DNA from: Eubacterium sp.
GTDB lineage: Bacteria; Bacillota; Clostridia; Lachnospirales; Lachnospiraceae
DNA length: 64,000 nt
Assembly: GCA_022794015.1 (NCBI GenBank)
Contig: JAAWDZ010000029.1
Location: forward strand, 1 to 64,000
Direction of reading: 5' to 3'
The translations under genes were made by a program, and so were the position numbers. Of this stretch, positions 1-8,123 are shown piece by piece. The first letter of the stretch is position 1. The number at the start of each line of letters is the position of its first letter. The notes under the pieces were generated by a model, which saw only the letters and a program-made list of their open reading frames with translations, was not told the origin of the DNA and did no database searches.

Positions 1-11
1 ATGAATTTTAT

Positions 12-145
12 CAAAATGCCAGAAGCCCGTAAAGGCTGGAACCCTTGCCTTGACTGGCTTCCGGCATTTTGAGCAAGGTAATCAAGCAGTTCAAAGGAAA
101 TTTTCAGACAACTTATTTACACAGATTTTATGACACAGCCAGTTT
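12..145 (+). repeat. Hairpin-bearing repeat, copy 1 (possible 3' end of a decayed mobile element)
   Basis: An imperfect inverted repeat (AAAATGCC.GAAGCC against GGCTTC.GGCATTTT, bases 14-28 and 57-71) encloses a loop that contains AAGGC and GCCTT, which can pair as an inner stem. The same arrangement occurs at about 1749 with altered stem bases, including A-T to T-A and G-C to T-A compensating changes, and similarity continues for about 70 bases after the stem. Read as protein, both copies encode a related peptide that ends at TGA just after the stem (here ...CLDWLPAF). It may therefore be the 3' end of an insertion-sequence gene plus its right flank. The family is not identified. Confidence 0.5.
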
Positions 146-158
146 GAGAGGATATTTT

Positions 159-284
159 ATGAATAATATAGATGGTAAACCACATGGAAATGCCAGAAAA
201 ATGATAAAATGTTCTTTTATTGGAATAGCTGTAGTTTTGCCTGTAATTGTTACAGGAACGACTGCTCTGTTTTGGCAGGAATGA
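159..284 (+). CDS. Possible small membrane peptide (41 aa), perhaps a truncated gene
   Basis: An ATG follows a GAGAGGA ribosome binding site at a good distance. The peptide has a basic, charged N-terminus (MNNIDGKPHG...) and one strongly hydrophobic stretch (IGIAVVLPVIVTGTTALFW) before the stop. It ends exactly where IS110-like sequence begins on the other strand. It could therefore be the surviving signal-anchor of a longer gene cut by an insertion, or a genuine small membrane peptide. No family is recognised. Confidence 0.3.
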   Translation: MNNIDGKPHGNARKMIKCSFIGIAVVLPVIVTGTTALFWQE

Positions 285-459
285 ATGTGTCGACTTTTTC
301 CGCCTTAGTCTTGCGAAGGTTATCCTTGCGCATAACTGAGGTTTTGACGGGTTCAACACACACGTTGTAATTACAGGCAACAAAGTATCTAATAAGGTTG
401 TTGCTATTGTGCGCCGTCGATTCAAGACCGATGATGCTGCCGCATGGGCCAGAAAGCAC
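285..459 (-). pseudogene. IS110-family transposase fragment (DEDD domain remnant)
   Basis: The minus-strand frame reads SIIGLESTAHNSNNLIRYF, then NYNVCVEPVKTSVMRKDNLRK and TKAEKVDTF. This fits the RuvC-like DEDD domain of IS110 transposases, whose usual form is GLE(A/S)TGHY...L...G..V..VNP......R....RKTK.DK.DA. Only about 50 residues of match remain. The N-terminal catalytic start, the rest of the domain and the C-terminal serine domain are absent, and no in-frame start is convincing. It is a dead remnant. The next 195 bases up to the protease gene hold no recognisable gene, only a good AAAGGAAG site in front of a two-codon ORF (ATG GTG TTT TAG). Confidence 0.65.
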
Positions 460-654
460 AACCGGACGAGACGCTCCGGTTCATCCAGCAGATAAACAAT
501 TCAGATAAAGGCAGCGGCAATACACGCCTGTTAGGTAGTCAGGCCGCAGAAAAAATCAATTGCCCACAGTATCTGAGCTGTATTAAAATACGATATTAAA
601 AAGAAAGGAAGTTATGGTGTTTTAGCTTCTATAAACATCATACAAGAGATAATT

Positions 655-1512
655 ATGGTAAATTCTATTGATGAAACGGCAAGAAATTTGATTACGAAGA
701 AATTGCAGGATTTAGAAGACTATTTAAACGCAGATGTAATAGTATATTATGGAGAAATTTTTGATTCAGCTGAAGCTCAGATGAAAAAGGTTGTTGAAGA
801 CCTGCAAAGCGAAGCCAATTCCAAAACAACTTGTTATATTATGCTTACTACGCCCGGCGGGAGTTTAAATCCTGTGAATAGAATGGTTACTATTTTCAGA
901 CATTTTTATACGGAAGTATATTTTATTGTGCCTGATTTTGCATATAGTGCAGGGACTATTTTTTGTATGAGCGGGGATGATATCTATATGAATTATTATA
1001 GTGCATTAGGTCCGGTGGATCCTCAGGTGCAAAACAGGGATGGCAAATTAGTTGCTGCGCTGGGCTATTTAGACAAGATCAATGATTTGTTGGCCAAGGC
1101 ACAAAACAATACTATTTCACAAGCGGAGTTTTTAATTCTAAAAGATTTTGATCTGGCAGAATTGCGTGCATATGAACAGGCAAAAGAACTTGCTGTTGAT
1201 TTGATTCAAAAATGGCTGGTTAAATATAAATTTAAAAATTGGATGGTTCATTCTAATGGAACAAACGTTTCTTTGGAAGAGAAGAAACAACGTGCATATG
1301 ATATTGCAAATAAGTTGAGCAATAATAATATATGGAAATCGCATGGCAGAGCTATCAACCTGGAAGAATTAAGAGAAATGAATCTGAAAATTACAGATTA
1401 TGGAGAAGATGAAGAATTAAGCTGTAAAATAGACGGTTATTATGCTGTAATGCAAGACTATGTTGCTAAATATCATTTAGGTGTATTTGTTCATACAAGG
1501 AGGTTTTTATGA
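655..1512 (+). CDS. SDH-family (serine dehydrogenase proteinase) ClpP-fold serine protease
   Basis: This 285-aa protein has the ClpP/SppA-fold signature of the SDH_sah family (Pfam PF01972). A strand-turn TTPGGS is followed by YSAGTIFCMSGDDIYM, where Ser98 is the likely nucleophile, then ALGPVDPQ. There is no signal peptide or membrane segment, so it probably acts in the cytosol on protein substrates; the family has no well-defined physiological target. The start is uncertain: ATG 655 has only a weak AAGAGA site, and the frame is open upstream to base 577 without another usual start codon. The gene is AT-richer than the housekeeping genes further on. It overlaps the next small ORF by 4 nt and lies between two diverged hairpin repeats, which suggests an accessory, mobile origin. 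Confidence 0.8.
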   Translation: MVNSIDETARNLITKKLQDLEDYLNADVIVYYGEIFDSAEAQMKKVVEDLQSEANSKTTCYIMLTTPGGSLNPVNRMVTIFRHFYTEVYFIVPDFAYSAGTIFCMSGDDIYMNYYSALGPVDPQVQNRDGKLVAALGYLDKINDLLAKAQNNTISQAEFLILKDFDLAELRAYEQAKELAVDLIQKWLVKYKFKNWMVHSNGTNVSLEEKKQRAYDIANKLSNNNIWKSHGRAINLEELREMNLKITDYGEDEELSCKIDGYYAVMQDYVAKYHLGVFVHTRRFL

Positions 1513-1691
1513 TGAGTATCGTTGATAAAATTCAATCACTCAATATAGAAGTGGATGAACAGTCTGATTCGTTGATCGAGGCTCTTGATATGTATCATTC
1601 TTTAATAGATAACAATGTAATACAGCCACGCGAGAACCAATTAAATAAAAGTGGTATGATTCCTCAAATTGTGCATTTTAATTCAAAATGA
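1509..1691 (+). CDS. Small protein (60 aa) translationally coupled to the SDH protease
   Basis: This ORF overlaps the protease stop codon as ATGA and has a perfect AAGGAGG ribosome binding site inside the end of the protease gene (1498-1505). A second ATG follows directly at 1512. The protein is hydrophilic and acidic in its first half (IEVDEQSDSLIEALDMY), with a helical heptad-like pattern and no cysteine or membrane segment. The strong coupling argues that it is real and that its product works with the protease, for example as an adaptor, inhibitor or regulatory subunit. That role is inference; no homologous family is recognised. Confidence 0.65.
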   Translation: MMSIVDKIQSLNIEVDEQSDSLIEALDMYHSLIDNNVIQPRENQLNKSGMIPQIVHFNSK

Positions 1692-1748
1692 ATTTAGAAA
1701 GTGTCAAATAATCGTTGTAAATTGTCCGGACTGTAATTTTAAATTGAT

Positions 1749-1885
1749 TGAATTGCCGAAATCCTGTAAAGGCACAGACACTTGCCTTGACAGGATTCCG
1801 GCAATTTGAGTCAGGACAATCTCAGACAATCAACGTGAATGTTCAGATAATATACCTGCACAGTTTTACTGAAAAAGCTGGCGCA
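1749..1885 (+). repeat. Hairpin-bearing repeat, copy 2
   Basis: This is a diverged homolog of the repeat at 12-145 in the same orientation. The stem AATTGCCGAAATCCTG pairs with CAGGATTCCGGCAATT (one A.C mismatch), and the loop keeps TAAAGGC and TTGCCTTGA. Stem bases differ from copy 1 in a compensating way while the loop ends are unchanged. The matching reading frame ends in ...CLDRIPAI followed by TGA. The sequence after the stem (CAGA..AT...CACAG.TTT) also resembles copy 1. It lies between the small ORF and the convergent glucosyltransferase gene. Confidence 0.5.
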
Positions 1886-3481
1886 CTACGGCATAGGTGG
1901 TTTATCTGTGAGTTTGGTCACAATAACGTCATTTATGATTTTTACAGAATTTTCCGAAGGAAAAATATCCATTTGTTTAAATTCGTCTGATTTTACGATT
2001 TCTTCATATCGCAGAGGGTCACAGAAGTTGAGGTTTTCTCCCTGATAAATTAAACAGAATTTTCTCCAGCACTCTACGCTTCCTGAATAATCTCCATGAA
2101 AAATGGGACCTTCTACTATATTGCAAATAGTATATCCCCTGTAAGCTTTGTCTCTTGGGAAATATTCATCTGTCAGGATTCCGGCAATGATGCAGGGCGT
2201 TTCTTTAGTATATCCATCTGTAGTCTGCATACGGCTTACGATCCTGTCTGCTGTGGCGCGCGCCTGGTGGTAGGATAATTCCAGATAAGAATAGGAGTAA
2301 TTTGCTGCCATATAATAAGTAAATAAAATTACTGTGCTGACGATCAGGCTGCTCCATTTTATGAATATGTACTTATTCATTTCAAACTCTTCTGTCAGTA
2401 AAAATAAGAATGGAAATACTAACATCAGCTGCATGGAAGTTAATGCGTATAAATCGGAATCCGGTACAATCAGAAAGACGGCGTTGATCCCTAATGGCAG
2501 AAGCAGCAGACAAATTGCCAAAAGGAATAGCCGTATTTTATTTTTGTATAGCTTCTTTTCTATGACAAGTCCTGTGATACATAAAATCAGCAGTATAAAA
2601 AAGATGATAAACATACGGTCGCGATGCCAGCTAAGATTAAAAACATAAGTGTCATGCAGGAAAAAATGTTTTATTTTTTTTAATGCTCCTATTGAAGAAT
2701 GACCCAGGGAGGCGAGGATTGTCAGGGGACTGAGCTCGTTTACACCATTGTATTTGTTGGGAGTAATGCCCTTTACAATGCACAGGATTCGGGTGCTTGC
2801 ATAGTACAAAACACATCCGGTTAGTATGGCTGCAAGCTTTTTTTGTCCATCCCGGATGATGGCTGTTATGGAAAGTGGTTCATGCAAAAGATTTTTTATG
2901 ATGATTATAATACAGGTTCCTGCCATAACGCCAATATAATTCTGGTAAATGGATAGCGAACCGCACAGGCAGAGGCCGGAAAGTACAATGGCGATAGGGG
3001 TATTTTTTATACGCTGTATACAATATACCGATAATACAGACAGGAAAAATGCGCATAAATAAGCATCGGAACAATATTCGTATAATAAAGTAAGAGTTAG
3101 CGCAGGCGATACCATAATTGCTGTTGAGGTTAGAACGACGGAAATTTTTTTTCTGAATTCCAGAACATCTGTCAGCAATACACATCCGAATGCTGCAAAA
3201 AACAGGCTGAACATAGAACTGACAGAAGAAACCGATTTGTTCGCCCGTATGCTGTCAATCAGATCGATACCCCAACGACCGATAGATGTTTCAAAATCAG
3301 AGGCAGAATAAACAATGGAGCAAACAATACCATCCGGGCTCATAAATAAATTTGACAAAAACCAGTAGTGTGTTACAAAACCGATAAATAGTGCGGAAAC
3401 AAATGCGAGTTTTCGCTCTTTTGTAAACCACTGTTCGAATTTATCCGTAAATTCATAGATATCTCTTCGCTTTAGTCTCAT
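1886..3481 (-). CDS. GtrII-type membrane glucosyltransferase (Glucos_trans_II)
   Basis: This is a roughly 531-aa polytopic membrane protein with about a dozen hydrophobic segments. The early motif FETSIGRWGIDLID after the first membrane segment is typical of the GtrII/Glucos_trans_II family (PF14264), which modifies cell-surface polymers with glucose from a lipid carrier. The ORF track starts 16 codons upstream, but the ATG at 3481 is preferred because AAAGGAGAAAG lies just before it and the protein then begins MRLKRRD. The C-terminal part is a hydrophilic extracellular domain. No flippase or bactoprenol glucosyltransferase partner is next to it, so it stands alone. It is AT-rich and convergent with the protease cassette. 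The acceptor cannot be told from the sequence. Confidence 0.75.
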   Translation of the reverse strand: MRLKRRDIYEFTDKFEQWFTKERKLAFVSALFIGFVTHYWFLSNLFMSPDGIVCSIVYSASDFETSIGRWGIDLIDSIRANKSVSSVSSMFSLFFAAFGCVLLTDVLEFRKKISVVLTSTAIMVSPALTLTLLYEYCSDAYLCAFFLSVLSVYCIQRIKNTPIAIVLSGLCLCGSLSIYQNYIGVMAGTCIIIIIKNLLHEPLSITAIIRDGQKKLAAILTGCVLYYASTRILCIVKGITPNKYNGVNELSPLTILASLGHSSIGALKKIKHFFLHDTYVFNLSWHRDRMFIIFFILLILCITGLVIEKKLYKNKIRLFLLAICLLLLPLGINAVFLIVPDSDLYALTSMQLMLVFPFLFLLTEEFEMNKYIFIKWSSLIVSTVILFTYYMAANYSYSYLELSYHQARATADRIVSRMQTTDGYTKETPCIIAGILTDEYFPRDKAYRGYTICNIVEGPIFHGDYSGSVECWRKFCLIYQGENLNFCDPLRYEEIVKSDEFKQMDIFPSENSVKIINDVIVTKLTDKPPMP

Positions 3482-3553
3482 AAGTTCTTTCTCCTTTGGT
3501 ACCCTTTGCCTACGGAGGGTACATTCCATTATTTTACTTTGAGTAATGTTCTG

Positions 3554-3582
3554 AGTATAGCATAAATATTTTTGGGTGAAAA
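3554..3582 (-). promoter_or_regulatory. Candidate promoter for the GtrII-type gene
   Basis: On the minus strand TTTTCA and TATACT are 17 bp apart, about 70 bp before the chosen ATG. The -35 is a weak match; only the -10 is good. Confidence 0.4.
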
Positions 3583-3625
3583 GGAGAAGAAGTTGTTTTT
3601 TTCGAAAAAGTGGTGTCGACCAATG

Positions 3626-3654
3626 TTGACATCCTTCCCTGCGATTGTTACAAT
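3626..3654 (+). promoter_or_regulatory. Sigma-A type promoter for the hybrid kinase operon
   Basis: TTGACA and TACAAT are separated by exactly 17 bp. The -10 ends 41 bp before the ATG, and a GAGGAGGAAAAGG ribosome binding site lies between. Confidence 0.8.
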
Positions 3655-3695
3655 AGAACTATATGCAAACTTGCAGAAAATGAGGAGGAAAAGGA

Positions 3696-6600
3696 ATGTA
3701 TCATTGCCATATTCATTTTTATTTAACCGGCCATGCGTGCAGGGTATTTGATCTTATAAAAGAATTAGCATCAATGGAGAACTATACCTACAGCTTCACT
3801 GAGAGTGAAAAGCCAGAAGGGGCCTTTATAGCCAGGGCGGATGTGATTTTAGCTAATTTACAGGATATGGATATAAAAGAAACATTACAGACGTTGTTAC
3901 GGGATAAGAACAGCGGTTCCGAACTCATTCTTCTGGCAGATAAGGAACAGGCTGCGGCTTTGGGAGACAGCCTTCTGGAAGTGAAGGATTTGTGGAGCAT
4001 GCCCATGTCAGATGCTGAAATACGTTTTCGGATTCTGCGATGGCAGCAGAACTATAAAATGAGTAAGGACTTCTGGCAGACAGAGCATTTTCTGACGGCT
4101 GCCATTGACAATACGCCGAATCTTATCTGGTATAAGGATAAGAATGGTATTCATGAGAAGGTGAATTTAAGCTTCTGCGAAACGGTGAATAAAACAAGAG
4201 AACAGGTGCAGGGGCGCGGGCACGCTTATATCTGGGATGTTGAGGAGGATGATCCGGCCTGCATAGAATCTGAACGGAAGGTCATGGATAACCAGAAAAC
4301 TTTTGTGTCTGAAGAGATGATTAAGACAGGAGAAGGCGATCGGCTGCTGGAAACATACAAGTCTCCCCTGTATGATCTTGACGGAAGTGTCATGGGGACG
4401 GTAGGTGTTGCGATTGACGTCACAAATGAGCGTAATTACAAACAGGAAATTATAAAAAAGAATCGGACGCTGGAAACGATTTTTACAACTATGGAATGCG
4501 GTGTGATGTGTCATTCGATGGACGGCTCCCGGATTTTGAGTATCAATCAGGCAGCGCTTAAGATATTGGGGTATGAATCTCTGGAAGAAATGATGGAACA
4601 GGGATTTGATATGGTTGCAGATTCTGTTGCAAAGGAAGATAAGGAGAAGCTGCGAGATGCGATACGGGAGCTTCAGAATGAAGGGGACAGCATCAGTGTG
4701 GAGTACCGCGTATGTCATAAGGATGGTTCGATACTGCATATCATGGGCAATGTCAAGCTGATCCGGGAGAATGGAGAATTGTTTTTTCAGCGGTTTCTTT
4801 TGGACTGTACTGCTAAGAAGCTGGAGGAGGAGAAGAATGAGCGGCATCAGATGGAGCTGATCCAGGCTCTTAGTATAGATTACCGCATGGTATGCTATTT
4901 TGATTTGAGTACAGGTATGGGGATGCCGCTTCAGATGGATGACAGGATCGGATCCGTATTGAAGGGGATTTTCTCCGGGGAAATATCGTTGGATGAGTGT
5001 ATGGGCCGGTATATACAGGAGCATGTCTACGGGGATGACAGGAAAATGCTGGAACAGGCTTTTTCCCAGGACAGATTAAAGGAAGAGCTGGCAGAGAAGA
5101 AAATCTATTATGTTAATTACCGCATTATAAAAAACGGTGAGATGGAATATTATCAGTTGAAAGCAGTACGTGCCGGAAACTGGGCGGATAACAGCGGCGT
5201 TGTAATCGGATTCCGGAGTGTGGACGAAGAGATTCGCAGTGAGATGAAGCAGAAAGGCCTGCTGGAGGACGCTCTTTTACAGGCAAATCGGGCTAATAAA
5301 GCAAAGAGTGTTTTTCTGTCAAATATGTCGCATGATATCCGCACACCAATGAATGCAATTGTTGGATTTACTGCATTGGCGATTACCCATATTGATCGCA
5401 AGGAGCAGGTAGAGGAATATTTGAAAAAGATTATGACATCAGGAAACCATCTGCTCAGCCTGATCAATGATGTGTTGGATATGAGCCGTATTGAAAGCGG
5501 CAAGATGCATCTGGAGGAGAACGCATGCTGTCTGTCGGATATTCTGCATGGGCTGCGCAATATTGTACAGGCGGATATACGCGCCAAGCAGTTGGAGCTT
5601 TATATTGATACGGTAGATGTGTTTAATGAAGAAATTTACTGCGATAAACTGCGTCTGAATCAGGTGCTTTTGAACCTGCTCAGTAATTCGATTAAATATA
5701 CGGGTGCGGGCGGTATCGTCAGTATGCGTATTACGGAAAAACCAGGGGCTCCTTCGGGTTTTGCCAATTATGAATTTTGTATCAAGGATAACGGAATTGG
5801 TATGAGCCAGGAATTTGTATCACATATTTTTGAGTCGTTTGAGCGTGAGAAGAATTCTACGATCAGCGGGATACAGGGAACCGGGCTTGGGATGGCGATT
5901 ACAAAGAATATTGTAAATATGATGAACGGTACGATAGAGGTGAAAAGCGAGCAGGGGGTGGGAACGGAATTTCTTGTTTCTCTGATGTTTCGCGTCAGCG
6001 CCAAGCCTGCCGAGCCGAAGGATATTCCGCAGCTGAAAAACTGCAGGGCGTTGGTTGTGGATGATGATTTTAACACCTGTGACAGCGTATCCTATATGCT
6101 GGGACAGATTGGGATGCGTGCGGAATGGACGTTATCGGGCAAGGAGGCGATACTTCGTACACGTCAGGCTTCCATGCGTGATGATAGTTACTGTGTATAC
6201 ATCATCGACTGGCTTTTGCCGGATATGAATGGAATTGAAGTCACCCGAAGGATTCGAAAAGAAATGGGTGATGATGTGCCGGTGATTGTTCTGACAGCGT
6301 ATGACTGGTCGGATATTGAGGAGGAGGCAAAGGAAGCCGGGGTTACAGCGTTTTGCAGTAAACCGCTGTTTTTGTCAGAGTTAAGAAGCTGTCTGTATTC
6401 TATTGTAAATGAAGAAGAGGATGTCATAGAAAAAGAAGATTTTCGTGACCGGGCAAAATTTCAGACCGGCCGTATTTTACTGGCGGAGGACAATGAACTG
6501 AATCAGGAGATCGCAACAGAGATTTTCAGGGATGCAGGATTTACTACGGAAATTGCACCGAACGGAAAAATTGCCATAGATATGCTGCAAAACTCTGAGC

Positions 6601-6842
6601 CGGGGTATTATCAGGTTATCTTGATGGATGTTCAGATGCCGGTAATGAATGGTTATGAGGCTGCAAGAAGGATACGTAAGCTGGAGGATCGCAGGCTTTC
6701 AGGCATACCAATACTGGCGATGACAGCCAATGCATTCGAGGAAGACAAACAGGAGGCTCTCAGAGCCGGAATGAACGGGCACATAGCGAAACCGATCGAT
6801 ATAGACAATTTATTCGACACCTTAAATGAGGTGCTTGCATAA
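3696..6842 (+). CDS. Soluble hybrid sensor histidine kinase with PAS domains and two receivers
   Basis: This 1048-aa protein has no membrane segment, so it senses a cytosolic signal. In order it has: an N-terminal receiver-like domain (about 1-125) that lacks an obvious phospho-acceptor motif; PAS domains at about 130-250 and 255-375 (the first with DNTPNLIWYKDKNG); a further PAS-like region at about 385-505; a HisKA box SNMSHDIRTPMN with His546; an HATPase with NQVLLNLLSNSIKYT and GTGLGMAI; a first receiver with Asp838 (IIDWLLPDMNG); and a second with Asp978 (ILMDVQMPVMNG). No DNA-binding or Hpt domain follows, so an output partner must lie elsewhere. A clear promoter precedes it, and nudC starts 20 nt downstream, suggesting one transcript. 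The signal is unknown. Confidence 0.9.
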   Translation: MYHCHIHFYLTGHACRVFDLIKELASMENYTYSFTESEKPEGAFIARADVILANLQDMDIKETLQTLLRDKNSGSELILLADKEQAAALGDSLLEVKDLWSMPMSDAEIRFRILRWQQNYKMSKDFWQTEHFLTAAIDNTPNLIWYKDKNGIHEKVNLSFCETVNKTREQVQGRGHAYIWDVEEDDPACIESERKVMDNQKTFVSEEMIKTGEGDRLLETYKSPLYDLDGSVMGTVGVAIDVTNERNYKQEIIKKNRTLETIFTTMECGVMCHSMDGSRILSINQAALKILGYESLEEMMEQGFDMVADSVAKEDKEKLRDAIRELQNEGDSISVEYRVCHKDGSILHIMGNVKLIRENGELFFQRFLLDCTAKKLEEEKNERHQMELIQALSIDYRMVCYFDLSTGMGMPLQMDDRIGSVLKGIFSGEISLDECMGRYIQEHVYGDDRKMLEQAFSQDRLKEELAEKKIYYVNYRIIKNGEMEYYQLKAVRAGNWADNSGVVIGFRSVDEEIRSEMKQKGLLEDALLQANRANKAKSVFLSNMSHDIRTPMNAIVGFTALAITHIDRKEQVEEYLKKIMTSGNHLLSLINDVLDMSRIESGKMHLEENACCLSDILHGLRNIVQADIRAKQLELYIDTVDVFNEEIYCDKLRLNQVLLNLLSNSIKYTGAGGIVSMRITEKPGAPSGFANYEFCIKDNGIGMSQEFVSHIFESFEREKNSTISGIQGTGLGMAITKNIVNMMNGTIEVKSEQGVGTEFLVSLMFRVSAKPAEPKDIPQLKNCRALVVDDDFNTCDSVSYMLGQIGMRAEWTLSGKEAILRTRQASMRDDSYCVYIIDWLLPDMNGIEVTRRIRKEMGDDVPVIVLTAYDWSDIEEEAKEAGVTAFCSKPLFLSELRSCLYSIVNEEEDVIEKEDFRDRAKFQTGRILLAEDNELNQEIATEIFRDAGFTTEIAPNGKIAIDMLQNSEPGYYQVILMDVQMPVMNGYEAARRIRKLEDRRLSGIPILAMTANAFEEDKQEALRAGMNGHIAKPIDIDNLFDTLNEVLA

Positions 6843-6862
6843 CGGGAGTTACAGGAGAATTT

Positions 6863-7714
6863 ATGATTCACAATATTGCGCCACATCACTATGACATCAC
6901 ATACCGTACTGCGCCTCCAAAGGCGTCGGATACCATATTGGCATACCAAAATGGGAGATTGTTGTGTAAAATAAAAGGCGAAAATATTATTTTTCCCACT
7001 GTAGAGGAAATTTCCGGAAGTTTTATGCCAATTTTTATAAAAGCCAGGTATTTTTTCGGTATAGACAACCAGAGCTATTATGGATTGCCGGATGAAGAAA
7101 TGGACAGGTTTGGGGATTGGGAGTATCTGCCGGTTGAAAAGCTGCGATATATTGGGCCGATGTGGAAAGCATACGCTGGAATCACCGGATATCAGATACA
7201 TAAGTTTTATTTACAAAACAGGTTTTGCGGCTGCTGCGGAGAGAAGATGCAGGCACACGGAGCGGAACGTGCCATGCGTTGTCCTTCCTGTGGCAGATTG
7301 AGTTATCCGCAGATATGTCCCAGCGTCATCGTAGGAATTACAAATGGCAGCCGGATCTTGCTGACGAAATATACACCCGGCCACAGCAGTTTTCGAAAAT
7401 ATGCATTGGTAGCAGGTTATGCGGAAATTGGTGAGAGTTTAGAGGACACAGTGCGCCGTGAGGTAATGGAAGAAGTGGGTCTTCGTGTCAGGAATATCCG
7501 TTATTATAAAAGCCAGCCCTGGTCATTTTCCGGAGCGTTATTAGCAGGGTTTTTCTGTGAAGCAGATGGGTGTGTCAGGATTACGATGGATCAGGATGAA
7601 TTGTCGGCAGCGGAATGGTTTGAAAGGGATAACCTTCCCGTAGAACGTTCAGAAGCCGGCATCAGCCTGACAGGAGAAATGATAGAGGCTTTTCGAAATG
7701 GACGGATGAAATAA
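6863..7714 (+). CDS. nudC: NADH pyrophosphatase / NAD-cap hydrolase, Nudix family
   Basis: This 283-aa protein has the NudC layout: an N-terminal domain, a four-cysteine zinc ribbon (FCGCCGEKM...CPSCGRL) followed by SYPQICPSVIVGI, and a complete Nudix box GYAEIGESLEDTVRREVMEEVGL-like segment that binds Mg2+. Members hydrolyse NADH to NMNH and AMP and can remove NAD caps from RNA. Its length matches the family. It lies 20 nt after the hybrid kinase gene with GGGAGTTACAGGAG as ribosome binding site and is followed by an intrinsic terminator, so it ends that transcription unit. Confidence 0.92.
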   Translation: MIHNIAPHHYDITYRTAPPKASDTILAYQNGRLLCKIKGENIIFPTVEEISGSFMPIFIKARYFFGIDNQSYYGLPDEEMDRFGDWEYLPVEKLRYIGPMWKAYAGITGYQIHKFYLQNRFCGCCGEKMQAHGAERAMRCPSCGRLSYPQICPSVIVGITNGSRILLTKYTPGHSSFRKYALVAGYAEIGESLEDTVRREVMEEVGLRVRNIRYYKSQPWSFSGALLAGFFCEADGCVRITMDQDELSAAEWFERDNLPVERSEAGISLTGEMIEAFRNGRMK

Positions 7715-7758
7715 ACACCACCCTAAAGCTTGTGAAAGCACAAAGGGTGGTGTTTTTT
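7715..7758 (+). terminator. Rho-independent terminator after nudC
   Basis: The stem AACACCACCCT pairs with AGGGTGGTGTT and is followed by a T run. It starts at the nudC stop codon and also lies at the 3' end of the convergent small membrane gene. Confidence 0.9.
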
Positions 7759-7760
7759 CG

Positions 7761-8072
7761 TTAACCAAAGTTGTCAGGTATTTTAGTCAGCAGGTCTAAC
7801 AGACCGTTGACAAAGAAAACAACAGACAGGACAAGAAATAACCAGGTATAATTAGTCGGCAGCAGCAGGATACCTAAAAATTTCTCCTTTCCTGTGTCGT
7901 ACCATCGGATTGGAAGGAAAATACCGAATATCATGGATACAATTATGCCTGACAGTAAAATGCATACTGATATCATGGAACCGTTAAATATTTGATCGCC
8001 GGCACAAAACAGGCAGAAGCTTATCAGTTGAATACCCAATGTAATTGCCAGTATTTTAAAATATGTTTTCAT
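7761..8072 (-). CDS. Small integral membrane protein (103 aa), unknown function
   Basis: The protein has three hydrophobic segments (about residues 5-25, 33-53 and 73-95) with a short basic loop (IRWYDTGKEKFLG) between the second and third. An AGGAGG ribosome binding site lies 6 nt before the ATG, which supports the start. It follows the large vWA-lipase gene on the same strand by 45 nt, separated by a hairpin, so it may be read as its downstream partner. I do not recognise a named family. Confidence 0.65.
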   Translation of the reverse strand: MKTYFKILAITLGIQLISFCLFCAGDQIFNGSMISVCILLSGIIVSMIFGIFLPIRWYDTGKEKFLGILLLPTNYTWLFLVLSVVFFVNGLLDLLTKIPDNFG

Positions 8073-8084
8073 AATCCTCCTGTT

Positions 8085-8123
8085 ATGTAAACAAATAGCA
8101 GTTTTTACGTATTTGGTTTACAT
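8085..8123 (-). terminator. Hairpin at the end of the vWA-lipase gene
   Basis: ATGTAAACCAAATA pairs with TATTTGTTTACAT with one bulged base. The structure contains the stop codon of the upstream gene and ends just before the AGGAGG of the downstream gene. There is no clear T run, so it may act as a processing or stability element rather than a full terminator. Confidence 0.5.

Noticed and set aside
14-71. Integron attC site
   Set aside because: Variable stem and conserved loop recall attC, but no R'/R'' core sites or integrase gene are visible, and the coding explanation is equally good.
4167-5024. 285-aa minus-strand ORF inside the hybrid kinase gene
   Set aside because: It is antisense to PAS-domain coding sequence with His/Leu-rich shadow composition and no start signals.
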